Assembly (NCBI RefSeq): GCF_036867195.1
Contig: NZ_JBAJII010000001.1
Span: 558,001-622,000 of the forward strand
Source: Arthrobacter sp. Soc17.1.1.1
Lineage (GTDB): Bacteria; Actinomycetota; Actinomycetes; Actinomycetales; Micrococcaceae
Length of the DNA: 64,000 nt
Reading direction: 5' to 3'
Shown one piece after another: positions 41,989 to 51,045 of this stretch. The notes beneath the pieces are model-generated. The model saw only the letters and a list, made by a program, of their open reading frames with translations. It did not search any database and was not told where the DNA came from. Position 1 is the first letter of the stretch, and the number at the start of each line of letters is the position of its first letter. The position numbers were made by a program, and so were the translations under genes.

Positions 41989-43086
41989 TCAGGCCACCGA
42001 GGTGCCGAAGAGCAGGCCGAGCAGGTAGGTCACGCCGGCGGCACCGAGTCCGATGGCGAGCTGCCGCAGCGCGAGGCGCAGCGGTGACGCGCCGGAGAGC
42101 AGGGCGACCACGGCGCCGGTGGCCATCAGGGCCAGCCCCACGAGTACGCAGGCCACGACGACGGCGGTCAGGCCGCCGAGGCCGACGAGATACGGCAGCA
42201 CCGGGATGATGGCGCCCGAGGCGAAGAAGCAGAAGCTGGAGGCGGCGGCGCCGAGGCCGGTCCCGACCGCCTCGTGCTGGTCGACGTCCTCGTCCTCCTC
42301 GGGCTGCAGGGAGAAGCTCGGATCGCAGTCACAGCTGTACAGGCCGAGCCGCTCCGCCGCCCGGTGCTCCGCCGCCGCCGGCGTCATGCCGCGCGCCCGG
42401 TAGACGAGCACCAGCTCGTTGGCGTCGATGTCCAGTTCCTTGGCCGCGGTGAGGGTGATCTGCGTGGGGCGTGTCGCCGAGAGCAGCTCGCGCTGCGAGC
42501 GGACCGAGACGTACTCGCCGGCGCCCATGGACAGGGCGCCCGCGAGCAGCCCGGCCAGGCCGCTGAACAGGATGAACGAGGTGGAGACGCCTGTGGCACC
42601 GATACCCATGACGAGCGCGAGATTGCTGACGAGGCCGTCGTTCGCCCCGAAGACGGCGGCCCTGAAGTTGCCGGAGAGCCGGTTGCGGCCACGGGTGGCG
42701 AGGCCCCGCACCACCTCCTCGTGGATCTGCTCGTCGGCCACCATGGCGCTCGTTGCGGAGGGATCCGTCCCGTAGGGGGAGCGGCCTTCGGCGCGCTGCG
42801 CGAGGGCCAGGATGAAGACGGACCCGAAGCGCCGCGCGAGCAGGCCGAGGAGCCGGTTGCGGAAGGAGGGGCGCTGGGGGCGTCCGACGTCGTCGCCGAG
42901 AAGGGCCAGCCAGTGCGCCTCGTGGCGGCGTTCGGCGTCGGCGAGGCCGAGGAGGATCTCCCGCTCCTCGCCGGTCCGGCGTCGGGCGAGGTCCCGGTAG
43001 GTGGCGGCCTCCGCACGCTCGTCGGCGAGGTACTGGCGCCACCGGCGGATGTCGTCGCGGGAGGGGGACTGTTCGGGGGGTGTCAC
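41989..43086 (-). CDS. Ferritin-like domain fused to VIT1/CCC1 metal transporter
   Basis: The 365-residue protein joins an N-terminal rubrerythrin/ferritin-like four-helix domain (residues 1 to about 135, with Glu/His motifs in LADERAEAATYRDLA, DAERRHEAHW and ADEQIHEEVV) to a VIT1/CCC1 membrane domain with five helices (FGANDGLVSNLALVMG, LLAGALSMGAGEYVSVRSQ and C-terminal helices). VIT proteins move Fe(II) or Mn(II) across membranes; fused ferritin-like domains probably sense or load the metal, as in MbfA-type exporters. GTG at 43086 has GGAG at good spacing; an ATG at 43119 is possible. A polar loop with CDCDPSF precedes helix 3. Confidence 0.9.
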   Translation of the reverse strand: MTPPEQSPSRDDIRRWRQYLADERAEAATYRDLARRRTGEEREILLGLADAERRHEAHWLALLGDDVGRPQRPSFRNRLLGLLARRFGSVFILALAQRAEGRSPYGTDPSATSAMVADEQIHEEVVRGLATRGRNRLSGNFRAAVFGANDGLVSNLALVMGIGATGVSTSFILFSGLAGLLAGALSMGAGEYVSVRSQRELLSATRPTQITLTAAKELDIDANELVLVYRARGMTPAAAEHRAAERLGLYSCDCDPSFSLQPEEDEDVDQHEAVGTGLGAAASSFCFFASGAIIPVLPYLVGLGGLTAVVVACVLVGLALMATGAVVALLSGASPLRLALRQLAIGLGAAGVTYLLGLLFGTSVA

Positions 43087-43390
43087 GGGTGCTCCGGTGG
43101 GTGTCGTGCGCCTGCGCATCCGGCACCGAAGCGGGGGCTCCGGCCGGTGGACGCAGGTGCGTCGGTTCGGCCGAAGGTCTCGCTCGCCGGGTGGACCGGT
43201 GGATTGCCGGGCACCATCGGTGCCAGTATGTCGACAGGCCGCACGTCCTGACGACGTGGAGCTACTCCCCTTCGACCCACCAGTCTACCCGACCACGCGC
43301 CCCGGCCCGGGCAGGCGAGGATGGACGGAGTGCGGGTACCGTGGCCCGGCCACCCGCGATATCCTCGAACGGATAACAGAAAGCAGGCTT
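43087..43390. other. Divergent intergenic region, no gene seen
   Basis: The 304-bp gap between the VIT fusion gene (minus) and the acyl-CoA synthetase (plus) shows no convincing coding potential. It should hold both promoters. AT-richer sequence around 43360-43390 (CGATATCC, GGATAACAG) is the most promoter-like part for the plus-strand gene, but no clear -35/-10 pair could be fixed. Confidence 0.5.
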
Positions 43391-45121
43391 ATGGATTTGG
43401 CAGCCCGACCGTGGGTCGCACGCTACGCACCGGACGTGCCGCGCGTCTTCGACGTACCCGACGGCACCCTCCCGGACCTGCTCGACGCCTCGGTGCGGGA
43501 GTACCGGACGGCACCGGCCCTCGAATTCTTCGGCGCCCCGACCACATACCGGGAGTTGGGGGAAGCCGTGGCCCGGGCCGCCGCGGGCCTCGCCTCCCTC
43601 GGGGTGGGCCCGGGTGACCGCGTGGCCCTCGTGCTGCCGAACTGCCCGCAGCACATCATCGCGTTCTACGCCGTCCTGCGGCTCGGCGCGATCGTCGTCG
43701 AGCACAACCCCCTGTACACCGACCGCGAGCTGCGGCACCAGTTCGAGGACCACGGGGCCACCGTGGCGATCGTCTGGGACCGCGTGGTGCCCCGCATCCA
43801 GCGCCTGCCCGCGGACATCGCCGTCACCACCGTGGTGTCGGTCGACCTCGTCAGCGCCATGCCCGCCTCGCGCCGCCTCGCCCTGGCCCTGCCCGTGCGC
43901 CGGGCCCGGGAGGCGAGGAACGCGCTCACGACGACGGAGAAGCTCACCGGCCTGCGGAAGCTCGTACGGTGGCGGGACCTGCTGCGTCACGGTCCGCTGT
44001 CGCCCAGGCATCCGCGCCCCGCGGCGGAGGACACCGCGGTGCTCCAGTACACCAGCGGCACCACCGGCGTGCCCAAGGGCGCGGTCCTCACGCACCGGAA
44101 CCTGCTCGCCAACGCGGCGCAGGGCCGGGCCTGGGTGCCCGGCCTCGAGGCCGGACGGGAGACGGTCTACGCCGTGCTGCCCATGTTCCATGCCTACGGC
44201 CTGACCCTCTGCCTGACCTTCGCCATGAGCATCGGGGCGAAGCTCGTGCTGTTCCCCAGGTTCGACGTCGACCTGGTCCTCGACGCCGCGAGGAAGAGCC
44301 CGCCCACCTTCCTGCCCGCCGTCCCGCCCATCTACGAGCGGCTCGCGGCCGGAGCTGCCGAGCGCGGGGTCGACCTGCGCAGCATCCGCTTCGCGATCTC
44401 CGGCGCCATGAACCTGCCGCAGTCCACCGTGAAGACCTGGGAGGCGGCCACGGGCGGCTACCTCATCGAGGGCTATGGCCTGACCGAGACCTCGCCCGTC
44501 GCCGCGGGCAACCCGATCGGCCCCACACGGCGCCCCGGGACCGTCGGGGTGCCCTTCCCCGGCACCGACGTCCGGATCGTCGACCCCGAGGACCCTGCCC
44601 GTGCCCGGGCACCGGGGGAGGCGGGGGAACTGCTCGTCCGCGGACCCCAGGTGTTCCAGGGCTACTGGCGGCGCCCCGACGAGACCCGCGCGGCCCTGCT
44701 CGACGGCGGCTGGTTCCGCACCGGCGACATCGTCAGCATCGACGGGGACGGCTTCCTCACGATCGTGGACCGCATCAAGGAGCTCATCATCACGGGCGGC
44801 TTCAACGTGGCGCCCTCCGAGGTGGAGGACGCCCTGAAGGCGCACGCGGACGTCGCCGATGCGGCCGTCGTCGGCCTCCCACGCGCCGGCGGCGGCGAGG
44901 ACGTGGCGGCCGTCGTCGTCCTCGCACCCGGCGCACGCCTCGACGAGGAGGCCCTGCGCTCGCACTGCCGCGGCCTGCTCGCCGCCTACAAGGTCCCGCG
45001 CACCATCGTGCAGGCGGAGGACCTCCCCCGATCGCTGATCGGCAAGGTCCTGCGCCGCGAGGTGCGCACACAGATACTCAACGATGGCCCTCGTGCCGAA
45101 GGAGAAGGTGACAGTCGATGA
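43391..45121 (+). CDS. Long-chain fatty acid-CoA ligase (FadD-type AMP-forming synthetase)
   Basis: The 576-residue enzyme activates a fatty acid via acyl-AMP to acyl-CoA. It has the AMP-binding P-loop YTSGTTGVPKG at 220-230, LPMFHAYGLTLCL, EGYGLTETSP near 365, and the C-terminal motifs GWFRTGDI and DRIKELIITGGFNVAPSEVE with the hinge, plus the catalytic Lys in LPRSLIGKVLRRE. ATG at 43391 (MDLAARPWVARYAPDVP) is a typical FadD start. It overlaps the AI-2E transporter gene by 4 nt (ATGA), indicating translational coupling, although no functional link between the two is known. Confidence 0.92.
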   Translation: MDLAARPWVARYAPDVPRVFDVPDGTLPDLLDASVREYRTAPALEFFGAPTTYRELGEAVARAAAGLASLGVGPGDRVALVLPNCPQHIIAFYAVLRLGAIVVEHNPLYTDRELRHQFEDHGATVAIVWDRVVPRIQRLPADIAVTTVVSVDLVSAMPASRRLALALPVRRAREARNALTTTEKLTGLRKLVRWRDLLRHGPLSPRHPRPAAEDTAVLQYTSGTTGVPKGAVLTHRNLLANAAQGRAWVPGLEAGRETVYAVLPMFHAYGLTLCLTFAMSIGAKLVLFPRFDVDLVLDAARKSPPTFLPAVPPIYERLAAGAAERGVDLRSIRFAISGAMNLPQSTVKTWEAATGGYLIEGYGLTETSPVAAGNPIGPTRRPGTVGVPFPGTDVRIVDPEDPARARAPGEAGELLVRGPQVFQGYWRRPDETRAALLDGGWFRTGDIVSIDGDGFLTIVDRIKELIITGGFNVAPSEVEDALKAHADVADAAVVGLPRAGGGEDVAAVVVLAPGARLDEEALRSHCRGLLAAYKVPRTIVQAEDLPRSLIGKVLRREVRTQILNDGPRAEGEGDSR

Positions 45122-46506
45122 CTCAACCCGTAGACATGCGGGCGGGTACATCCGCCCCGAAGGGCCCGTGGCGTGACAGCCTCGGTCACGCCAGCATCCG
45201 CTCGGTGCAGGTCCTGATGATCCTGGTGCTGGCCGTGGTGGCGGTGTACGCGCTGATCCAGGTGCGGCTCGTGGTGATCCCGATGCTGCTCGCGCTCATC
45301 CTGGCCGCCGCGATCGGGCCGTTCGTCAACTGGCTGCGGCGGAAGGGCTGGGGTCCGTCCCTCGCCACCGGCGTGTCCTTCCTGCTGCTCCTGCTGGTGT
45401 TCGGCGGGCTCATCACGGGCATCGTGTTCGCCGTGATGGGACAGGCCGGCGAGCTCGTCTCCAGTGCGACCGAGGGCTTCGACCAGCTCTACGCCTTCGC
45501 GCAGAACGGTCCCATCCCGATCGACGACGCGCAGATCCAGCAGGCGCGAGACGCGGCCGTCGATTTCGCCACGAGCAGCACCGCCGGTGCCGGTGCCATC
45601 TCGGGCCTCAGCGCGGCCGGCAACTTCATCGCCGGGGCCCTGCTCATGGTGGTCATCCTGTTCTTCTTCCTCAAGGACGGCGAGAAGATCTGGGCCTTCA
45701 TGCTGCGCGCCTTCAAGGGCAAGCGCCTGGTCAAGGCCCGCCGCGTCGGCTACAGCAGCATGGCCGTGCTCGGCGGCTACGTGCGCGGCACGGCGATCGT
45801 CGCACTCGTCGACTCCGTGTTCATCGGGATCGCACTTGTGATCCTCGGTGTCCCTCTCGCCCTCCCGCTCGCGGCGATCGTTTTCATCGGTGCCTTCATC
45901 CCGCTGGTCGGCGCGACCCTCGCCGGTGTGCTCGCGGCCCTGATCGCCCTCGTGGCCAACGGTCCGTTCGTGGCCCTCATGGTCATCGTCGTGGTCATCG
46001 TGGTGAACCAGCTCGAGGGCAACTTCCTGCAGCCCGTGGTCATGGGCCGCACGCTGCAGGTGCACGCCCTCGTCATCCTGCTCGCCCTGACCGCCGGCAC
46101 CATCCTGGCCGGGATCATCGGTGCGATCCTCTCCGTGCCCGTCGCCGCAGTCGGCTGGGCCGCCATCAAGGCCTGGAACCAGGAGAAGGACGACGAGATC
46201 ACGGAGCGGGAGGTCGCGGAGGCCGAGACGCTGACGGCCCTCGACGAGACGGGCCACGGCCTCAGCTCCACTCCGAAGGAGGAGCACGCCCAGAAGAAGG
46301 CGGAGGCGGCGATCGCCGTCGAGGAGGCACACGAGAGGCCCGGGACGCAGGAGCGCAGGGTCGAAGGGCACGACGACGGCGACGACCCCGACGGCACCGA
46401 CCGGTTCGAGGGCTCACGCGCCCTCGATGACGCCCGCCCGTCCGACACCGCCCGGCCGTCCCGCACCACGGGACGTCACGGAGGATCCTCGCCGGCAGGA
46501 AGCTGA
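45118..46506 (+). CDS. AI-2E family transporter
   Basis: The 462-residue membrane protein has about seven to eight helices in the pattern of the AI-2E/PerM family: paired helices at 30-75, one after residue 80, a cytoplasmic helical part, then four helices including VLGGYVRGTAIVALVDSVFIG and PLAAIVFIGAFIPLVGATLAG with NQLEGNFLQPVVMGR. Members export diverse small solutes or act as Na+/H+ antiporters. The C-terminal 110 residues are a highly charged, disordered tail. It is coupled to the acyl-CoA ligase gene and ends at a bidirectional terminator. Confidence 0.88.
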   Translation: MTQPVDMRAGTSAPKGPWRDSLGHASIRSVQVLMILVLAVVAVYALIQVRLVVIPMLLALILAAAIGPFVNWLRRKGWGPSLATGVSFLLLLLVFGGLITGIVFAVMGQAGELVSSATEGFDQLYAFAQNGPIPIDDAQIQQARDAAVDFATSSTAGAGAISGLSAAGNFIAGALLMVVILFFFLKDGEKIWAFMLRAFKGKRLVKARRVGYSSMAVLGGYVRGTAIVALVDSVFIGIALVILGVPLALPLAAIVFIGAFIPLVGATLAGVLAALIALVANGPFVALMVIVVVIVVNQLEGNFLQPVVMGRTLQVHALVILLALTAGTILAGIIGAILSVPVAAVGWAAIKAWNQEKDDEITEREVAEAETLTALDETGHGLSSTPKEEHAQKKAEAAIAVEEAHERPGTQERRVEGHDDGDDPDGTDRFEGSRALDDARPSDTARPSRTTGRHGGSSPAGS

Positions 46507-46535
46507 CGGTCCGGACGCCCTCGGGCACGGATGGA

Positions 46536-46573
46536 CAGAAGGGGCTCCCGGCATCGGCCGGGAGCCCCTTCTG
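46536..46573. terminator. Perfect 17-bp bidirectional terminator hairpin
   Basis: Arms 46536-46552 and 46557-46573 (CAGAAGGGGCTCCCGGC and its exact complement) with loop ATCG lie between the convergent AI-2E transporter and symporter genes, 29 nt and 13 nt from their stops. Confidence 0.88.
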
Positions 46574-46586
46574 CAGATCGGACGGG

Positions 46587-48101
46587 TCAGCGCGCCGCGT
46601 CGACCGGGACGTCGTCGGGCACCTCGCCGGCGACCCGCCGGTCCCAGGACGCCATGACCTCCGGGTCCGTCGGTCGCGTGGCGAGGGACACCGCGCAGTA
46701 CACGATCGCTGACACCGCGAGTCCCCAGTAGATGGGGTAGTTGGAGTAGATGCCGTCGTACCGAACCTCGGCGGTGATCTCCAGGTAGGTCATGACGCCG
46801 AGCGTCACGAGGGTGCCCGCGGCCATCGACGCGCCGGCGCCCACACCGTTGCCGCGGCGCCAGACGAGGCCGCCGAGGATCGCCACGAGGAGTCCGCCCA
46901 CGAGGATGTCGTAGGCGATGGTGAGGGCCGCCACGACGTCCTGCACGATCACGGCGAGGGCGATCGTCACGAGCCCCAGGCCGAGGACCCACCAGCGGCT
47001 GGAGGCGACGTCGTGCTCAGAGGCCGCGCGCTCGGTACTGCCCTCGCCGCCCGTGCCACCCCTGCCGAACCAGCCGGCCACGAACGGCACGACGTCGGTC
47101 CTCGCCACGGTGGCCGCGGCGATCAGTGCGCCGGAGGCGGTGGACATCATGGCCGCGACGGCCGCGGCGAGCACGAGCCCGCCGATGCCGATGGGCAGGA
47201 CGTTCAGGGCGACGTCGGCGTAGACGTCGTCGCGCGACTCGATGGCAGGCAGGATCACGCTGGCGCTCATGCCGATGACCGCACCCGCGACCCCGTAGAG
47301 GATGCAGTAGATGCCTGCGGCGGAGCCGCCCCAGCGTGCGATTTCCGGGGTGCGCGAGGTGAAGACGCGCTGCCAGATGTCCTGGCCGATGAGGAGCCCC
47401 AGCGTGTAGACCACGAAGTAGGTGATGATGCTCTGCGCGCCGATGCCGGTGATGCTGAAGAACTCGTCCCCGGCGCGTTCGGCGATCCCCGAGAAGCCGC
47501 CCGCCGCAGCGAGGGAGAACGGCAGCATAAGAGCGAAGACGCCGATGGTCTTGATGACGAACTGGGCCATGTCGGCCAGCGTGATCGACCACATGCCGCC
47601 GATCGTCGAGTAGACGAGCACGATCGCGCCGCCGACGGCGATGGACAGCGCGCGGTCCCAGCCGAAGAGCACCACGAAGATGGTGGCGTAGGCGCCGGTC
47701 GAGGTGGCGCAGAGCATGAGGGTGTACGCGAGCATCACGATGCCCGACACGCGGGTGGCGCGGTGCCCGTAGCGCAGGGTGAGCATCTGCGAGACGGTGT
47801 AGATCTTGAGCCGCTGGATGGTGGGGGCGAACAGGAGGCTGAGCAGCAGCACCCCGGTGCCGATGGCCACCACGAGCCACATGCCGGAGATGCCGTACTG
47901 GTAGCCGAGGCCCACGCCGCCCACCGTGGAGGCCCCGCCGAGGACGACGGCCGCCATGGTGCCCGTGTACAGCAGCGGGCCGAGACGCCGGCCGGCCACG
48001 AGATAGTCGCTCGCGTTGCGCGTGCGGGACTTGCCCCACCAGCCGAAGCCCAGCATGGCGACGAGATAGGCCACCACGATCGCTATATTGAGTGCCTGCA
48101 T
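46587..48101 (-). CDS. Sodium:solute symporter (SSS family)
   Basis: The 504-residue protein has about thirteen membrane helices. SSS features are DYLVAGRRLGPLLYTGTMAA near residue 33, GGVGLGYQYGISGMW, the TLRYGHRATR loop, VYSTIGGMWSITLADMAQF near 180, and the helix-8 segment AAAVAAMMSTASGALIAAAT that includes Na+-site residues. The family imports amino acids, sugars or other solutes with sodium. Its divergent partner is an XRE-cupin regulator and the locus contains agmatinase-like and AruI-like enzymes, so a guanidino compound or polyamine is a reasonable substrate; that is inference. Confidence 0.88.
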   Translation of the reverse strand: MQALNIAIVVAYLVAMLGFGWWGKSRTRNASDYLVAGRRLGPLLYTGTMAAVVLGGASTVGGVGLGYQYGISGMWLVVAIGTGVLLLSLLFAPTIQRLKIYTVSQMLTLRYGHRATRVSGIVMLAYTLMLCATSTGAYATIFVVLFGWDRALSIAVGGAIVLVYSTIGGMWSITLADMAQFVIKTIGVFALMLPFSLAAAGGFSGIAERAGDEFFSITGIGAQSIITYFVVYTLGLLIGQDIWQRVFTSRTPEIARWGGSAAGIYCILYGVAGAVIGMSASVILPAIESRDDVYADVALNVLPIGIGGLVLAAAVAAMMSTASGALIAAATVARTDVVPFVAGWFGRGGTGGEGSTERAASEHDVASSRWWVLGLGLVTIALAVIVQDVVAALTIAYDILVGGLLVAILGGLVWRRGNGVGAGASMAAGTLVTLGVMTYLEITAEVRYDGIYSNYPIYWGLAVSAIVYCAVSLATRPTDPEVMASWDRRVAGEVPDDVPVDAAR

Positions 48102-48144
48102 GGAGGAGCCTTCCGGTCGAGATTCCCGCGTCGATGCCCTGTGA

Positions 48145-48186
48145 GCAACTAATGTTGCCTAGTAAGCTACTCGTGACGCGGGTCAC
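48145..48186. promoter_or_regulatory. Cluster of three palindromes in divergent promoter region
   Basis: GCAAC-TAAT-GTTGC (48145-48158), AGTA-AGC-TACT (48161-48171) and GTGAC-GCGG-GTCAC (48173-48186) follow one another between the symporter start (48101) and the XRE-cupin regulator (48271). Their position suggests operators, most simply for the adjacent regulator acting on both directions. Which palindrome is bound is unknown. Confidence 0.55.
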
Positions 48187-48270
48187 GCGTCAACCATGGC
48201 ACGACCGTCGAAGGCCGCCGTCCTCCCGGGGACGAGAGGGCTTCCCGGAGTGCCGGAGGAGAGGACACGC

Positions 48271-48849
48271 ATGAAGGCACTGCCCGTCGAGCCCAGCAAC
48301 ATCCCGGTCGCGATCGGCTCGCGGATCCGTGCCGCACGGCAGGCGCAGCGCATGACGATCGAGCAGGTGGCTGACTCCACCGGCCTGACGAAGGGGTTCC
48401 TCAGCAGGGTGGAGCGTGACCTCACGTCGCCGTCCGTCGCCTCGCTCGTGACCCTGTGCCAGGTACTCTCCATCTCGATCGGGGACCTGTTCCAGGTGCC
48501 CGAGACACACCTGACACGGTCGGCGGAGGCTCCGCGGATCAGCCTCGGCGGGGAGGGCATCAACGAGCGGCTCATGACCGCCCGCTCGGAGCGCCGGCTC
48601 CAGATGATCCGGGCCGTCGTCGAGCCCCGCGGCAAGGGCGAGGACGAGCTCTACTCGGTGGACTGCGAGGTGGAGACCCTCCACGTGGTCCAGGGCCGCT
48701 TCGTCCTGATCTTCTCCAACACCCGGTACGAGCTCGAGGCCGGGGACACCGTCACCTTCCCCGGCCGCGAGCCCCACACGTGGCTCAACCCGGACGACCG
48801 CGAGGCCGTGGTGCTGTGGACGCTCGTCCCGGCGGCCTCGCGCGCGTAG
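48271..48849 (+). CDS. XRE-family regulator with cupin ligand-binding domain
   Basis: From ATG 48271 (after GGAGGAGAGGACACGC) the 192-residue protein has an N-terminal helix-turn-helix (about residues 15-70: IRAARQAQRMTIEQVADSTGLTKGFLSRVERD) and a C-terminal cupin (about 110-185) with VVQGRFVLIF, ELEAGDTVTFPGREPHTWLN. This is the PuuR-like layout used to sense amino acids, polyamines or related compounds. An in-frame ATG at 48196 would add 25 unconserved residues. It is divergent from the symporter and ends 4 nt from the convergent APC permease. It probably controls the surrounding transport and ureohydrolase genes. Confidence 0.88.
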   Translation: MKALPVEPSNIPVAIGSRIRAARQAQRMTIEQVADSTGLTKGFLSRVERDLTSPSVASLVTLCQVLSISIGDLFQVPETHLTRSAEAPRISLGGEGINERLMTARSERRLQMIRAVVEPRGKGEDELYSVDCEVETLHVVQGRFVLIFSNTRYELEAGDTVTFPGREPHTWLNPDDREAVVLWTLVPAASRA

Positions 48850-48853
48850 GCGC

Positions 48854-50821
48854 TCAGCCCACATGCACCCAGGGGCGCTTCGTCACGTCCGGCTCGGCCG
48901 CACGCAGCACCTCGCGCGTGACGGGAGCGATCTCGCCCTCGCCGGTGAAGAGGAACTTGAACAGGTTGGCCACCGGGTCGCCTTCCGTCCAGCGGAAGTA
49001 GACGTGGGGCATCAGCCCCGTGATGTCGCGGATGTGCAGCATGACGGCCGCGATGGTGTTCGGCACGTTGGAGCTGTGGACCTCGAGGATGCGGTAGCCG
49101 TGCCGCACCACGCCGCGCACGCGCAGCTCGGTCTCGAACTCGGACGAGTCGTCCACCGTCACCTCGATGAAGAGCGGGCGTGCTGAGCCCGGGAAGTGCG
49201 AGACGGCGCAGGCATGCTGGAGCTTGTGCCGGTAGGCGGAGCCACTGAGGCGCTTGGGTTCGTGCGCGATCAGCAGGATGTCGCCGTCGTCCTGCGAGCT
49301 GACGAAGGACAGCGCCGCCTCGTCCATGCGGATGCTCGTGGCCCGCAGCTCGAACGCGCGGCGCGAGCGGGAGACGAACGAGATCACGATGATGCCGAGG
49401 ATGAAGCAGGTGGCGATCTTCAGGCCGTCGGGGCGCTCGATCATGTTGACGGCCGTCGTCAGGACGAACACCACCGTCGCGATGCCGAAGCCGATGGTCA
49501 GGCCGCGCTGGCGCTTGCGGTGGGCCGAGAGCGTGACCGCCACGGAGGCGGACGTGATGAGGGCCAGGACACCCGTGGCGTACGCGCCGCCCTGGGCCTC
49601 GACGTCGGCCCTGAAGAAGAAGGTGACGAGGACGGCGATGAGCGTGATGACCAGCACGAGTGGTCGCACGGCCTTCGCCCACGCCGGGGCCATGCCGTAG
49701 CGGGGCAGGTAGCGCGGCACGAGGTTCAGCAGGCCGGTCATCGCCGAGGCGCCGGCGAACCAGAGGATGCCGATCGTCGAGATGTCGTACGCGGTGCCGA
49801 AGCCGTCGCCGAGGTAGAGGTGCGCGAGGTAGGCCAGGGCGCGGCCGTTGGCCGGGCCGCCCTCCTCGAAGGCCTCGGCGGGGATCAGCAGCGTGGTGAC
49901 GAAGCTCGAGGCGACGAGGAAGCCGCTCATGATGAGCGCCGCCGAGGTGAGGAGCTTGTGGGCGCCGGCGATCCGGCCGGCCGGGTCCTCCTCGGTGTCG
50001 CCGGGCTTGCCGTCGATCTGGGGCATGACGACCACGCCCGTCTCGAAGCCCGAGAGACCGAGGGCCAGGCGCGGGAAGATCAGGACGGCCAGGCCGAGCA
50101 TGATCAGCGGGTTGCCGTGCTGCGTGGTCAGTGCCGTCCACCAGTTCCCCACGAGGCCGCCCTGCTGCACGATCTGCACCACCGAGATGACGACGACGCA
50201 CAGGTTCAGCACGAGGAACGCGGCGACGAGTGCGACGGCGATACCGATGGCCTCGCGGAAGCCGCGGAGGAAGACCCCGGAGAGCAGCCCGAGGAACACC
50301 ACGGTGATGAGGACCTCCTGGCCCTGCAGCCAGGCCGGGGCGAAGGGGTTCTCGATCAGGTGCGCGCTCGCATCGGCGGCGGAGAGGGTCATGGTGATGA
50401 GGAAGCTCGTGGCGGCGAAGCCGAGCAGCACCAGCACGAAGACCTTGCCGCGCCACTTGGGCAGCAGCTTCTCGAGCATGGCGATCGAGCCCTCGCCGCG
50501 CGGGCTCTCCGACGCGACGCGCTTGTACACCGGGAGTGCGCCGAAGAGCGTGACGGCGACGAGGACGAGGGTCGCGAGCGGGGACAGGACGCCGGCGGCG
50601 GCAGCGGCGATGGCGGGCTGGTAGCCGAGGGTCGAGAAGTAGTCGACGCCCGTGAGGCACATGACCTTCCACCACGGCTGGGTCCGCTCCGGCTCGGGCT
50701 GGTGGGTGCTGGGCTGCGCCGGCTCGTTGAGCAGCCAGCGCCCGAGGCGCTTGCTGCGCTGTACCTGGGGCTGTACCTGGGGCTGTGCCTGGGCCCGGGG
50801 GCTGCGTACGGAGGAACTCAC
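48854..50821 (-). CDS. APC-family permease with C-terminal cytoplasmic domain
   Basis: The 655-residue protein has a Gln/Pro-rich N-terminus with short repeats (QVQPQVQ), about twelve membrane helices from residue 50 to 480 (starting [28 protein letters not shown]), and a 170-residue cytoplasmic C-terminal domain containing HLKL-type segments such as [20 protein letters not shown]. The APC superfamily includes amino-acid importers and KimA-type potassium transporters, which also carry a soluble C-terminal domain. Neither can be decided from motifs. Its place opposite the XRE-cupin and ureohydrolase genes favours an amino-acid or guanidino substrate. Confidence 0.8.
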   Translation of the reverse strand: MSSSVRSPRAQAQPQVQPQVQRSKRLGRWLLNEPAQPSTHQPEPERTQPWWKVMCLTGVDYFSTLGYQPAIAAAAAGVLSPLATLVLVAVTLFGALPVYKRVASESPRGEGSIAMLEKLLPKWRGKVFVLVLLGFAATSFLITMTLSAADASAHLIENPFAPAWLQGQEVLITVVFLGLLSGVFLRGFREAIGIAVALVAAFLVLNLCVVVISVVQIVQQGGLVGNWWTALTTQHGNPLIMLGLAVLIFPRLALGLSGFETGVVVMPQIDGKPGDTEEDPAGRIAGAHKLLTSAALIMSGFLVASSFVTTLLIPAEAFEEGGPANGRALAYLAHLYLGDGFGTAYDISTIGILWFAGASAMTGLLNLVPRYLPRYGMAPAWAKAVRPLVLVITLIAVLVTFFFRADVEAQGGAYATGVLALITSASVAVTLSAHRKRQRGLTIGFGIATVVFVLTTAVNMIERPDGLKIATCFILGIIVISFVSRSRRAFELRATSIRMDEAALSFVSSQDDGDILLIAHEPKRLSGSAYRHKLQHACAVSHFPGSARPLFIEVTVDDSSEFETELRVRGVVRHGYRILEVHSSNVPNTIAAVMLHIRDITGLMPHVYFRWTEGDPVANLFKFLFTGEGEIAPVTREVLRAAEPDVTKRPWVHVG

Positions 50822-50956
50822 TCGATCACCGTAGGTCCCGCCGGGTCCCCGTCGGCCCGTCTTAACGGTTCCTTAACAGGCAGACCCGATGGCGTCGGTC
50901 ACAGCCGCCTACGACGCCGCGGTGCGGGGGATGTCCACGTGCCTGATCTTCGACGG

Positions 50957-50985
50957 TTGACCCCCTTTCCCCGCGGCAATAGCCT
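50957..50985 (+). promoter_or_regulatory. Promoter of the ureohydrolase-TPP enzyme operon
   Basis: TTGACC (50957-50962) and TAGCCT (50980-50985) are 17 bp apart. The -35 matches five of six consensus bases and the -10 fits TANNNT. Transcription should begin near 50992. Confidence 0.6.
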
Positions 50986-50986
50986 T

Positions 50987-51006
50987 ATGCAAAACCTTTG
51001 ATGCAT
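50987..51006 (+). promoter_or_regulatory. Inverted repeat covering the transcription start (probable operator)
   Basis: ATGCA (50987-50991) and TGCAT (51002-51006) form an inverted repeat with a 10-bp spacer, lying directly after the -10 and over the expected start of transcription. This is a typical place for a repressor; the XRE-cupin regulator 2.1 kb away is a candidate. Confidence 0.5.
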
Positions 51007-51045
51007 ATTGGGCAACTCCGCACGGGCGAGAGGAGCCCGGACGGG

